Assembly (NCBI RefSeq): GCF_900111355.1 | Contig: NZ_FOHA01000001.1 | Coordinates: forward strand, 310,001-374,000 | DNA length: 64,000 nt | Origin: Isobaculum melis | Lineage (GTDB): Bacteria > Bacillota > Bacilli > Lactobacillales > Carnobacteriaceae | Direction: 5' to 3' | Shown: positions 8,381 to 17,169 of the stretch, piece after piece | Layout: each line of letters begins with the position of its first letter | How positions within the stretch are numbered: the first letter of the stretch is position 1 | Program-made: the position numbers and the translations under genes | Notes under the pieces: model-generated | Told to the model about the DNA's origin: nothing | Databases searched by the model: none | Seen by the model: the letters and a program-made list of their open reading frames with translations, nothing else

Positions 8381-9646
8381 ATGATTAAAAAAGGCGAAGA
8401 AGCGTTAGAAAAATTTTCAACTACTGCCTATCCAAAAGCAATCAATCAAGTTGCAAAAGGGATTTATCATGTAACAGGGTATGGGCATAGTAATGCGATT
8501 GTGATTGAAGGGGAGCGCTCATTGATTTTAATTGATACCCTTGACTCAAATGAGCGGGCAAAAAAAATGATGACAGCCATGAGGAAATATACAGATAAAC
8601 CAGTTAAAACCATTATTTTTACCCATGGACATCCAGATCATCGTGGTGGATCAGGTGCATTTAAAGAGACCGTGACGGAGATTATTGCCTTTAGTAATAA
8701 GCAGCCAGTTCTCAAGCATACAGCACTACTTGCCGATGTTTTTGAAGTCAGAGGCAAGCGCCAATTTGGTTATGCATTGAATGATGAAGAAGCACTTTTA
8801 CAAGGGATTGGCATTCGTGAAGGAAAAGCAGTTAATGATGGCAAATATGATTTTTTAGCCCCTACTGAAGTATTAACAGCTGATCAAACAGAAAGGGTGA
8901 TTGATGGGATTCACTTAACCCTTGTTGCAGCGCCAGGAGAAACTGGGGATACTGGCTTTATTTGGTTAAAGGAGCAAGGAATTTTATGTTGTGGAGATAA
9001 TTATTATGGTTGCTGGCCAAATCTATCCGCTATTCGCGGCGGTCAATATCGTGATGTGGCAGAATGGGTGGATAGCCTCGATAAAATCATGAGCTATGAT
9101 GCAGAAATTGTTTTACCAGGGCATACAAAAGCTTTAATTGGTAAAGCACAAGTAACAGAAGTCTTAGGCAATTTTAGAAATGCCATCAATGAAGTACTGC
9201 TTCAAACACTTCAGGGAATGAATGAAGGTAAAGCAGTGGATGAAGTGGTTGCATGTGTACAATTACCTGCACATTTGCAGCATTTACCTTATTTAGGTGA
9301 ATATTATGGCACCATTGAATGGACTGTCAAAGCAATTTATTATGCTTATTTAGGCTGGTATGATGGCAATCCCACCAATTTACACCGCTTAAATTCTAAA
9401 GCGTATGCGCACAAGATGTTAGCGCTAATTGGAAGCAAAGAAAAGGTTTATCAAGAAATAGAACAAGCATTAGCAAGTGGCACCTATCAATGGGCATTAG
9501 AATTAAGTGATTTACTCATTCAAGTAGAGGATAAAAAAGGCGATCTTTCAAAGATTGCAGCTTTAAGAAAACAAGCGCCACTTGAAACCAGTGCAAATAG
9601 CCGGCATTATTATCTTGCTTATGCAAATGATCTGGAAAAAAATTAA
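8381..9646 (+). CDS. Alkylsulfatase-like metallo-beta-lactamase-fold hydrolase
   Basis: A 421-residue protein. THGHPDHRGGSGAF is the zinc-binding HXHXDH motif; a later PGETGDTGF segment and the C-terminal alkylsulfatase dimerisation-type helices (LGWYDGNPTNLHRL and following) match the BDS1/SdsA1 linear alkylsulfatase group. It is shorter than canonical alkylsulfatases (about 650 residues) and lacks their C-terminal SCP2-like lipid-binding domain, so sulfate-ester substrate is a guess. ATG 8381 is chosen because AAAGGGG lies about ten bases upstream; an in-frame ATG at 8339 has no such site. Likely controlled by the adjacent HxlR regulator. Confidence 0.82.
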   Translation: MIKKGEEALEKFSTTAYPKAINQVAKGIYHVTGYGHSNAIVIEGERSLILIDTLDSNERAKKMMTAMRKYTDKPVKTIIFTHGHPDHRGGSGAFKETVTEIIAFSNKQPVLKHTALLADVFEVRGKRQFGYALNDEEALLQGIGIREGKAVNDGKYDFLAPTEVLTADQTERVIDGIHLTLVAAPGETGDTGFIWLKEQGILCCGDNYYGCWPNLSAIRGGQYRDVAEWVDSLDKIMSYDAEIVLPGHTKALIGKAQVTEVLGNFRNAINEVLLQTLQGMNEGKAVDEVVACVQLPAHLQHLPYLGEYYGTIEWTVKAIYYAYLGWYDGNPTNLHRLNSKAYAHKMLALIGSKEKVYQEIEQALASGTYQWALELSDLLIQVEDKKGDLSKIAALRKQAPLETSANSRHYYLAYANDLEKN

Positions 9647-9666
9647 TCCTATACAAATAAAAAAAC

Positions 9667-9709
9667 GTATATGGAATCAATTGTTAGGTTGATTCCATAT
9701 ACATTTTTT
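9667..9709 (+). terminator. Intrinsic terminator after the metallo-hydrolase gene
   Basis: GTATATGGAATCAA pairs perfectly with TTGATTCCATATAC around an eight-base loop, followed by a T-rich run. Confidence 0.88.
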
Positions 9710-9831
9710 GAAATGAAGCTGATTCATACTTTAATTGCTAAGCCAAACCATAATAATAAAACAACTATGATAATAATCATGTCTTTATACGCTATTCACA
9801 AAATTGAGGCGTTCAAAAAAAAGGGAAGAAA

Positions 9832-10716
9832 GTGTGTGGGAAAATGAGTGATATTTGGAATCCTTGGCATGGCTGTAAAAAAATCAGTCCAGGATGTCAA
9901 AATTGTTACATGTATGCGCTAGATGCGCAAAGAGATAAAAAGGGCTCCGATATTTATCAAGTGAAGCAAATGTTTGATTGGCCTTTAAAGAAGGATCGCT
10001 CAGGGCAATATCTTGTTCCTAGTGGTTCAACGATACGAGTTTGTATGACATCAGATTTTTTTCTTGAGGAAGCTGATTGCTGGAGAGATGAAGTTTGGGA
10101 TATCATTAGAAAGCGTTCAGATGTTTTCTTTTTCATTTTAACCAAAAGAATCCATCGTGCGAAAGCTTGCTTTCCAAAGGATTGGGGAGCTGGCTGGGAA
10201 AATGTTTGGTTAAATGTTTCTGTTGAGAATCAACGAACAGCTGAGCAAAGAATTCCGTTGTTATTAGCAACACCTGCGAAACATAAAGGCATCATGCTCG
10301 CACCATTGTTAGAAGCTGTGACAATCAATGAGTATTTAGAAAATGGTCAAATCGCTCATGTGATTGTTGGAGGAGAAAATTATCATGGCGCACGTCCACT
10401 TCATTATGAATGGGTTGAGGCACTTTATTTAAGCTGTGCGAACCAAAATGTGAATTTTGAATTTATTGAAACTGGGAACCATTTTATTAAAGCTGGAAAG
10501 GATTATCATCTACCTAAGTGGTTGCAAGCGGAGCAAGCAAAAAAATCTGGTCTTGAGTACCGAGGAAGAAAGGTAGAAGTGGCTCTAACCGCTGCTCCTT
10601 TAAATGAGAGTTTGCCTTTATTTGAAATGAAAGCAAAAAGCTTATGTGATAGTTGCACTTATAAAAATAAGTGTTCAACAGTTGAAAAAAGCAAAGGGTG
10701 TCAGTTGAAGATTTGA
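9832..10716 (+). CDS. DUF5131 (phage Gp37/Gp68-like) family protein
   Basis: A 294-residue protein beginning with the family signature IWNPWHGCKKISPGCQNCYMY. Members occur in phages and bacteria, and their biochemical function is not established to my knowledge; the early Cys cluster suggests metal or Fe-S binding. A second cluster near the C-terminus has the pattern CX2CX5CX8C, resembling an Fe-S or zinc site. Starts are ambiguous: GTG 9832 has GGAAG upstream, ATG 9844 fits the family N-terminus. Stands alone. Confidence 0.8.
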   Translation: MCGKMSDIWNPWHGCKKISPGCQNCYMYALDAQRDKKGSDIYQVKQMFDWPLKKDRSGQYLVPSGSTIRVCMTSDFFLEEADCWRDEVWDIIRKRSDVFFFILTKRIHRAKACFPKDWGAGWENVWLNVSVENQRTAEQRIPLLLATPAKHKGIMLAPLLEAVTINEYLENGQIAHVIVGGENYHGARPLHYEWVEALYLSCANQNVNFEFIETGNHFIKAGKDYHLPKWLQAEQAKKSGLEYRGRKVEVALTAAPLNESLPLFEMKAKSLCDSCTYKNKCSTVEKSKGCQLKI

Positions 10717-10877
10717 TGGGTGTCAGGGTATTTGTAGATTTGCTTTTCAAAATAGGTGTAGGGTAAGCTGTAAACAGAATTTAGTGCCAAGTAAAAGGTC
10801 ATGTGTGCTGGGCTTTATCTTCACGCTTGTGATAGGGTTTGATGAAGATTAATATAAAAAAAGAAATGTGATCAAAT

Positions 10878-10925
10878 AAAAATAGAGCTCATCAATACTT
10901 GAACTATTGATGGCTCTATTTTTGC
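10878..10925. terminator. Bidirectional intrinsic terminator
   Basis: AAAAATAGAGCTCATCAATA pairs with TATTGATGGCTCTATTTTT around a seven-base loop, with A and T runs on either side. It separates the converging DUF5131 and PadR genes. The 160 bases before it hold no convincing gene. Confidence 0.88.
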
Positions 10926-10949
10926 AGTTTTTAAAGAAATGTATTGGTG

Positions 10950-11471
10950 CTACTCTTTGATCTCTGCTAAAAGACTTTCAAACCAATTCACATTGACCAA
11001 ATGATGTGCACGTGAGTTTTCTAGCATTTTTATAAAAGGAGCAGAAAGTTCCTCATTGTGTTCAATAGAATGCTCTAATAATGCAATTTTCTGCTTTGAT
11101 TCGGCAATTTGTTCTTGAATCAACTGCTGAAATTGTTCGGCGGGATATTCTGCTTCAAAGAGCATAGCCGCATAAAAAGATAGTTTCACATATTCGGTTT
11201 TAGCGCCATATTTGTGCATCAACTCTTCGAACTTTTGTTGACCAAGCTCAGTAATCACATAATGGTGAGCCTCTCTATTGTGCTGATTGTGCGCCATCTC
11301 AACTTTTTCAATCCACAACTTTTCCTCCATTTGTTGCAAATGATAATAGAAAGAGCCTTTTGTAAAATTCACAATATATTGATAATGACGTTCCTCCATT
11401 AAAGCGAGCAATTCATAGCCATGTGCACCGGGATGTTGTTTTAGCAAACCTAAGATAATTAAAGGAATCAA
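10950..11471 (-). CDS. PadR-family transcriptional regulator
   Basis: A 173-residue repressor. The N-terminal winged helix (LIILGLLKQHPGAHGYELLALMEE, then FTKGSFYYHLQQMEEKLWIE) is typical of PadR, followed by a helical dimerisation region (about residues 90-170) as in PadR subfamily 2. Encoded downstream of, and on the same strand as, the SASA esterase, with a 14-base gap, so probably one operon that it may repress through the palindrome at 12371-12386. Confidence 0.85.
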   Translation of the reverse strand: MIPLIILGLLKQHPGAHGYELLALMEERHYQYIVNFTKGSFYYHLQQMEEKLWIEKVEMAHNQHNREAHHYVITELGQQKFEELMHKYGAKTEYVKLSFYAAMLFEAEYPAEQFQQLIQEQIAESKQKIALLEHSIEHNEELSAPFIKMLENSRAHHLVNVNWFESLLAEIKE

Positions 11472-11485
11472 AGTAGTGCCTCCTA

Positions 11486-12334
11486 TTATTTTTGGAGAAG
11501 TTGTCCAATTTTTGCTTCAAATTCTGGGTAAGTGATTTTTCCTAAAGCCATATTCATACTGGCAAGATAGATATTTTCCCCTTGCGTATAAGGCCTTTTA
11601 GTAAGCTGAGTTAGAAATTCTTCTTCATTTTTTAAAGGTTCTAATACATGCTGTTTCGTCAAAAAAGCTTCAAAATAACGTAAACCAAAACGACGTTGAG
11701 AAAGTGCATCAATATGAATCCCATCAGGATTAGCTGTTAACTCAGCGGCAGTCACAAAGTAACAATTGTCTTTTTCAAAAGCATATTTTTGAAGAGCTTG
11801 ATTAACCGCTTGATATTCTGTACAACCAGCACCAAACCCTGTCTGGCCTAAGAAAGCAGGCAGTTCTCCGATAATTAATGGAAGGAAAGGTGCATGTAGC
11901 TCTTTTCTAACGGCTTCAAGGATAAAAGCTAATTTTTCATAGTAGCCTGCAGAACGACCTTCCATGCCGTCACTTTCCCCTTGATGCCAAAGTACACCAG
12001 TTAACTCACTGTTTTCCATTGCAAACTTAGCTTGACTGATGGCGTGACGGAAGAGCAAACCATCTGGATGCCATTCATCAATCGTACTTCCTCCTTCAGC
12101 ACATGGGATCAACCCAATTTCATCTTCTGGAAATTGGGCACACCAAGCATCTGCAAAAGAAGAGACAAGACTAACGCCAGCAACAGGACGGTCATAGTTA
12201 ATCGGCTCCGTCATCATTTGCCAACGACCGTTTCGCAGCATTTGAATTCTTTCATTATAGATAGGAGGCACATCCGTCAAGAAGCCTCTGCCTGCCATAT
12301 TAGATTGACCGAGCATTAAAAATGAATGTATCAT
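11486..12334 (-). CDS. SASA-family carbohydrate acetylesterase
   Basis: A 282-residue SGNH-type hydrolase of the sialate O-acetylesterase/CE6 group. The GQSNMAGRG block at the N-terminus carries the nucleophile Ser, WHQGESDG is block III, and DGIHIDALSQRRFG supplies the Asp-His pair. It likely removes acetyl groups from sugars of sialic acid or plant glycans; no signal peptide, so it acts in the cytoplasm. The frame opens further upstream (12367), but ATG 12334 has GAAGGAAAG correctly spaced and begins at the family start. Probable operon with the PadR gene. Confidence 0.86.
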   Translation of the reverse strand: MIHSFLMLGQSNMAGRGFLTDVPPIYNERIQMLRNGRWQMMTEPINYDRPVAGVSLVSSFADAWCAQFPEDEIGLIPCAEGGSTIDEWHPDGLLFRHAISQAKFAMENSELTGVLWHQGESDGMEGRSAGYYEKLAFILEAVRKELHAPFLPLIIGELPAFLGQTGFGAGCTEYQAVNQALQKYAFEKDNCYFVTAAELTANPDGIHIDALSQRRFGLRYFEAFLTKQHVLEPLKNEEEFLTQLTKRPYTQGENIYLASMNMALGKITYPEFEAKIGQLLQK

Positions 12335-12370
12335 GTTCTTTCCTTCTTTCAGATGTCTATTTTCCAACGA

Positions 12371-12426
12371 TAGTCTAATTAGACTATTTTCGTTTTTTAT
12401 TATGATCCAATTAGACTATTTGTCAA
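12371..12426 (-). promoter_or_regulatory. Promoter and palindromic operator of the esterase-PadR operon
   Basis: On the minus strand TTGACA (12421-12426) and CATAAT (12399-12404) are spaced by 16 bases. The perfect 16-base palindrome TAGTCTAATTAGACTA (12371-12386) overlaps the start region and a second copy of its right half (AATTAGACTATT) sits between -35 and -10. This is a likely repressor site, with the PadR protein as the obvious candidate. Confidence 0.7.
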
Positions 12427-12540
12427 ATTTTAAAAGAAATGATGGTTGTGACGAATCGTTCTCTTAATTCAATAAATTTTTTTAATTTTCCATGATATAA
12501 TTGTAAGGCATCGATAAAAGAAATCAAAGGAGTATGCTTG

Positions 12541-12915
12541 ATGACTTATAGAGAAAGAAAAGATTATGTATTTTATGCGTCAATGGCCTTGATTCCAGGT
12601 GTATTTTTATTTGGACTCATGCCACTCATTGCCATGCTGATGACGCCAGCATTTGAAGGACCATTTAAATCAGTGCCGATAGATGTTTTATTTTTCGCCA
12701 TTCTCGGTGCCTGTATGACCCTATCAATGATTAGTGGATTCCTATTGTTTACTAGATTTATCTCGTCGAAAAGTAAAACATTTAAAGCATTAAACATTGT
12801 GTTTTTCTTTATTATTCCGTTTTTTACTTATTATTTTTTCTTTCTAATTTCAGTACCTTATTACATTTATAGCTTGGTGAAAATAAGAGACAGACGTTAT
12901 CTGAAAGAAATGTAA
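12541..12915 (+). CDS. Small membrane protein, unknown function
   Basis: A 124-residue protein with three hydrophobic helices (about residues 12-36, 50-72 and 84-112) and basic ends. I do not recognise the family. ATG 12541 is chosen over TTG 12538 because AAAGGAG lies eight bases upstream. Followed by a terminator shared with the converging small gene. Confidence 0.65.
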   Translation: MTYRERKDYVFYASMALIPGVFLFGLMPLIAMLMTPAFEGPFKSVPIDVLFFAILGACMTLSMISGFLLFTRFISSKSKTFKALNIVFFFIIPFFTYYFFFLISVPYYIYSLVKIRDRRYLKEM

Positions 12916-12957
12916 AAAAGTCATCCTACTCTTTAGTTAGAGCGAGGATGACTTTTA
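12915..12957. terminator. Bidirectional terminator between two small membrane-protein genes
   Basis: AAAAGTCATCCT pairs with AGGATGACTTTT; A/T runs on both sides allow function in either direction. Confidence 0.8.
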
Positions 12958-12965
12958 GGTCTCGT

Positions 12966-13142
12966 TTAATGTGAAGAATGATTTTTCTTAAGTCTCAAAA
13001 CAATATAATAGATCAACAATGTAAACAGAATGGCACTACTAGCAAAAATTTTCCAATTTTGATAGAAAAAAGCAGTAATCCCAAGAATAGAAATAACAAT
13101 TAAATAGAGAATGATTGTTATATTTAGCTGTTTCTTACTCAT
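12966..13142 (-). CDS. Small two-helix membrane protein
   Basis: A 58-residue protein with two hydrophobic segments separated by a short YQNW turn and a basic tail. Function not recognisable. ATG 13142 is chosen because AGGAG lies eight bases upstream; the longer frame starts at a GTG too close to that site. Genuine small gene is supported by the ribosome site and shared terminator. Confidence 0.55.
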   Translation of the reverse strand: MSKKQLNITIILYLIVISILGITAFFYQNWKIFASSAILFTLLIYYIVLRLKKNHSSH

Positions 13143-13387
13143 ATTTTTCACTCCTAGCTAGGATGACATATGTAGAGGTGATGGGTTACTGATTTAAGTA
13201 TACGCTTCTTTTGATTGAATAATCAACAGAGTTTTAATAGGTCTGTGATGAGAAGAATTTAGTATAATATTAAACATCTACATCTTGGGATACGATATAA
13301 TGAATGGTGAAAGATTTAGGCTACATATGAGGAAATGGGCTGCATCCGTTTAAAAAAAGTGTATAAATGTTGAGGGGGTTGTGTGAA

Positions 13388-14088
13388 GTGAAGAAACAAG
13401 CGCTAGCAATTAATGGCATTCCTGCAATTGTATGGGAAGAAGATAGTCAGAAAGTTTTGATAGCAATCCATGGCAATATGTCTCATAAAGAGGATACTGT
13501 GATTGAACTATTAGAAATGAAGCAGTGGCAAAAGGATATCAGGTATTGAGCTTTGATTTGCCTGGGCATGGTGGGTGAAGTGGAGAAACATTACCAAATA
13601 ATGTTACCCCTTATTTGGCTGATTTGAAAATGATCATAAATGAAAGCAAGAAGAGATGGGAAAAGCGCCAGCTTTTCGCATGTAGTATTGGCGCTTATTT
13701 TAGTTTAAGGGCTTATCAAAATGAAGCGTTTGAGCAAGTATTCTTTTTATCTCCTGTAGTGAATATGCTCCGATTACTCGAAAATATGATGTTATGGTTT
13801 AATATTACACCAGCGATGTTGCAGCAAGAAAAAGAGATTGCAACGCCGATTGGAGAAAAGTTATATTGGGATTACTATTGTGATGTGAAAGCCAATCCTA
13901 TTTGTCATTGGGAGAATCAGACTAATATTTTATATGGATCTGATGATGATTTATGTGAATTAGATACTATTAATCATTTTGTGAAAACTTTTGATGCGCA
14001 ATTACAAATTGTAGAGAATGGTACGCATTTTTTTCATTCAGAAGAGCAGTTAGGTATCTATCAAGACTGTTTGAAATCTTTATTATAA
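13388..14088 (+). pseudogene. Decayed alpha/beta hydrolase gene (frameshift plus in-frame stop)
   Basis: Starts at GTG 13388 with AGGGGG upstream. The first frame gives an alpha/beta hydrolase N-terminus with IHGNMSHKE. Near 13525 the frame shifts (consistent with loss of one base) so that the expected GYQVLSFDLPGHG continues in another frame, which then meets TGA at 13576-13578 where this family usually has a charged residue after the GHG. Beyond it the frame stays open to 14088 with the nucleophile-elbow region ACSIGAYFSL, YGSDDDL and NGTHFFH, the C-terminal catalytic region. Two lesions make a functional product unlikely. Confidence 0.8.
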
Positions 14089-14170
14089 GTGCTGAAATAA
14101 CTTCTATTTGATGATACTCAGTAGATAGAAAAAATAATTTTTTAAACAGTACCACTATTAAGAGTGCTAC

Positions 14171-14923
14171 TTACTCGACAGTATATTTCTTTAAAAAGAG
14201 TTCTAATATTAAATCAATATGAATCATTAAGAAAGACCTAGAAGTAATATCATAATTATGAAAAGTATTTGTTGGAATCCCTGCACTAATACTTTTTAGA
14301 GAAAGACTATTCAGTGAATTGTATTGCGAATTTGTAATCGACAAAATCGCAATATTTTTTTGCTTTACTTTTTTTGCAGAGGTTAGCAGGCTACCTGTTT
14401 CACCACTCATACTAATAAAAATGACCAAATCATTTTGCTTACAAAATTGTGGTAGTAAATCTAACATATGAGATTCGTAAATATACATAGATGGACAATT
14501 TAGCTGATAGAGACGCTTACACATATATTCTGCAATTGGTTTAGTTAGCCCCACCCCAACAATAAAGAGGTTTTCAGCTTGCTTCATTCTTTTGGCAAAG
14601 TATTCTAGAGACTCAAGTGTTAAAGAATGAAGTGATTGCTCAAAAAAATGACGATATTGTGTGACTAAATCTTTTTCCTCAATATAAATTGTTTGACTTA
14701 ATAAGCGAGATAATTCATATTTGAATTGAGAAAAGCCTTGAAATCCAAGGCGCTGTGCTAATCTAATAATGGTTGAATTAGATGAAGCTAAATGGTGAGC
14801 CAAGTCTGTGAGGTTCATTTGATTGATTAATTCTGGATGATTGTCCAATTCGAAAAAAACATTTTTTTCAGAATCACTTAAATCATCTAGCTTATTTCCA
14901 TAAAAATCGATTAAAACACCCAT
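14171..14923 (-). CDS. RpiR/MurR-family transcriptional regulator
   Basis: A 250-residue regulator: N-terminal helix-turn-helix (LTDLAHHLASSNSTIIRLAQRLGFQGFSQFKYEL, about residues 38-72) and a C-terminal SIS sugar-phosphate-binding domain (about 105-240, with FISMSGETGSL as the phosphate loop). Transcribed divergently from the mannosylglycerate-type operon; the 14-base palindrome at 14975-14988 lies between them. It most likely senses a phosphorylated intermediate such as phospho-mannosylglycerate or mannose-6-phosphate. Confidence 0.88.
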   Translation of the reverse strand: MGVLIDFYGNKLDDLSDSEKNVFFELDNHPELINQMNLTDLAHHLASSNSTIIRLAQRLGFQGFSQFKYELSRLLSQTIYIEEKDLVTQYRHFFEQSLHSLTLESLEYFAKRMKQAENLFIVGVGLTKPIAEYMCKRLYQLNCPSMYIYESHMLDLLPQFCKQNDLVIFISMSGETGSLLTSAKKVKQKNIAILSITNSQYNSLNSLSLKSISAGIPTNTFHNYDITSRSFLMIHIDLILELFLKKYTVE

Positions 14924-14974
14924 TTAATTTCTTCCTTTCTACTATTCATTCTGGCATCTATTATATCTTATTGT

Positions 14975-14988
14975 TGGATAATTATCCA
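14975..14988. promoter_or_regulatory. Perfect palindrome, likely RpiR operator
   Basis: TGGATAATTATCCA is a perfect 14-base palindrome midway between the divergent RpiR and PTS genes, positioned to control both. Confidence 0.6.
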
Positions 14989-15059
14989 GAAATTGAATGA
15001 AAAGGATTACATTTTATTGCTATAGTTACTTTATTAAATTGAAAAGGGGAAGATATCTG

Positions 15060-17045
15060 ATGAACATAGCTTCAATGACAAAGCCAACGCTGATTCAAAT
15101 AAATAGAACGTTGACTTCTAGAAACGAAATTTTAACAGAGCTTGCTAAACAATTGTATGAAAGTGGTTACATTACCGATATTGAAGAATTTATAGAGGAT
15201 GTTCAAAAAAGAGAAAAGCATTCAGAGACCGGTATGGAAAATGGCTTAGCGATTCCACATGGTAAAAGTAAAGCTGTTAAAAAAGCTGGTTTTGCAGTCA
15301 TGACTTTAGAGTCACCTTTAGCTGAGAATGAATGGCCATCAATAGATGCTAGTAACAAAGTTGAACTGATTTTTCTTTTAGCCATACCAGACGATGAAGC
15401 TGGTACAACCCATTTGCAATTATTAGCTGAATTAAGTAGTCGCTTAATGAATCAAGATTTTGTTTCTGCTTTAAAAAATGCACAAACTTCACAAGCATTA
15501 TATGAGCTCCTTTCCCAAGAAAAAGAGGGGACAGCCGTTCAAAACATTGATTCTGATAAATTCGTATTGGCAGTAACTGCATGTGCAACTGGTATTGCTC
15601 ATACCTATATGGCAGCTGAGGCTTTAGAGCAAAAAGGTGCTGAAATGGGGATTAAAGTTCACGTTGAAAAGCAAGGTGCCAATGGGATAGAAGATAGGAT
15701 TACCCCAGAAATGATTGCCAAAGCAGATGGCGTTATTTTTGCAGTAGATACAAAGGTAAAAGAAAAAGAACGATTTGCTGGGAAAGCATTTGTTGAAACA
15801 AAAGTTGCTGAACCATTGAAAAATAGTGAGAAAATCATTCAAGCAGTTCTTGAAGCACCACAGGGAATTGTAAAAGAAGGCCAGGGAGAAAATCAGGTTG
15901 AACAATCTGGTAAGAAAAAAGGCTTAAAAGACGAGTTAATGGCAGCTGTTATGACAGGTATCTCTTATATGATTCCTTTACTTGTTGCTGCTGGTTTGAT
16001 GTTAGGGATAGCTAAGTTGATTTGGATTTTAGCATTAGGAATGGATCCTGTTACAATCGGTGATGCTGCCTATAATGATGCAGGTGGAATAACTGGATTC
16101 TTACATTTCTTAGATGCTTTTGGTAATATGCTATTTAAATTTATTTATCCAGTTTTTGCAATGTTTGCAGCCTATTCAATCGCTGATCGTACAGGATTGA
16201 TTGCAGGTTTTGCAGGTGGGATTTTTGCAGGTGGTTTACACTATACTTTTTGGGGAATTGAAGGTGGTATTCCTAGTGGCTTCCTAGGTGCTTTAGTTCT
16301 TGGTTTAGCTGCTGGTTATAGCTCTCGTTTCTTGAATGAAAAAATTCGTTTAAGTAAAAATTTTAGTGCAATGAAACCAATGTTTCTCATACCAGGTTTA
16401 TCTGTATTATTTATTTTCATTTTGAATTTATATGTAGTTGACCCAGTTTTTGGTGGCTTAAATCAATTGATTGCAAAAGGCATTGAAAGTATGAGTGGTT
16501 CAGGGCAATTAGGTCTATCAGCAATTATTGCTTCTGCAACAGCTTTTGATTTAGGTGGTCCAGTCAATAAGGCAGCAGGAGCGATTGCAATTGGTTTGTC
16601 GACTGATGGTATTTTTCCTTTAACACCACGTGTACTGGCAATTGTTATTCCACCACTTGGCTTAGGATTGTCAACTATGATTGACCGTTATGTTGTAGGA
16701 AGACGTGTTTATCCGCAGGACTTAAGAGTAGCAGGTGGCACATCATTCTTATTAGGATTCTTAGCGATTTCAGAAGGTGCAATTCCATTTATGTTAAGAA
16801 ACCCATTGATTACAATTCCAATTAATATTATTGGTGCCATTGTCGGTAGTTGCACAGCGGTTGCTTTAGGTGCCGTTCAGTGGTTACCATTACCAGCTAT
16901 TTGGGGTTGGCCTTTAGTAACGAACTTACCAGCCTATTTGATTGGTTTGGTTGCAGGTGTACTTGTAATCGCTTTTGGTAATATATTAGTTCGCTACATG
17001 ATTATTAAACGTAAAGAAGCAAATGGTGAAAAAATAGACATGTAA
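15060..17045 (+). CDS. mngA: PTS fructose-family IIABC permease, probably mannosylglycerate-specific
   Basis: A 661-residue fusion: IIA (about 1-150; phosphorylated His in GLAIPHGK), IIB (about 165-270; phosphorylated Cys in TACATGIAHTYMAAEALE) and a hydrophobic IIC (about 290-655; IAGFAGGIFAGG). It imports and phosphorylates its substrate. The class includes FruA and MngA; the following GH38 enzyme, phosphorylase and glycerate kinase favour 2-O-alpha-mannosyl-D-glycerate. ATG 15060 is chosen because AAAAGGGGAAG lies just upstream; the frame extends to 14997 without a site. First gene of the operon, divergent from the RpiR regulator. Confidence 0.85.
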   Translation: MNIASMTKPTLIQINRTLTSRNEILTELAKQLYESGYITDIEEFIEDVQKREKHSETGMENGLAIPHGKSKAVKKAGFAVMTLESPLAENEWPSIDASNKVELIFLLAIPDDEAGTTHLQLLAELSSRLMNQDFVSALKNAQTSQALYELLSQEKEGTAVQNIDSDKFVLAVTACATGIAHTYMAAEALEQKGAEMGIKVHVEKQGANGIEDRITPEMIAKADGVIFAVDTKVKEKERFAGKAFVETKVAEPLKNSEKIIQAVLEAPQGIVKEGQGENQVEQSGKKKGLKDELMAAVMTGISYMIPLLVAAGLMLGIAKLIWILALGMDPVTIGDAAYNDAGGITGFLHFLDAFGNMLFKFIYPVFAMFAAYSIADRTGLIAGFAGGIFAGGLHYTFWGIEGGIPSGFLGALVLGLAAGYSSRFLNEKIRLSKNFSAMKPMFLIPGLSVLFIFILNLYVVDPVFGGLNQLIAKGIESMSGSGQLGLSAIIASATAFDLGGPVNKAAGAIAIGLSTDGIFPLTPRVLAIVIPPLGLGLSTMIDRYVVGRRVYPQDLRVAGGTSFLLGFLAISEGAIPFMLRNPLITIPINIIGAIVGSCTAVALGAVQWLPLPAIWGWPLVTNLPAYLIGLVAGVLVIAFGNILVRYMIIKRKEANGEKIDM

Positions 17046-17048
17046 TCG

Positions 17049-17094
17049 TAGAGGCTGAGATTGAACTTATTTAATAGGTTTATCTTAGCCTCTA
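17049..17094 (+). promoter_or_regulatory. Intra-operon hairpin between PTS and GH38 genes
   Basis: TAGAGGCTGAGATTGAAC pairs over about 16 positions (with G-U pairs and one bulge) with GTTTATCTTAGCCTCTA. No T run follows, so it is better read as an mRNA-stability or processing hairpin, or a weak attenuator, than a full terminator. Confidence 0.55.
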
Positions 17095-17169
17095 AAGTCA
17101 ATCAATAATGAAACAGGCGCTTAGCGTCAATTCTCATAAGAGGAAATTTTTAGAATAGGTGATCAAATC

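Noticed and set aside
10717-10949. Short ORFs between the DUF5131 and PadR genes
   Set aside because: At most 16 codons with no ribosome site; only the bidirectional terminator is supported.
14090-14170. Terminator between the decayed hydrolase and the RpiR gene
   Set aside because: A 9-base stem with one mismatch (AGTAGCACT/AGTGGTACT) is present on the minus strand but not followed closely by a T run; too weak to list.
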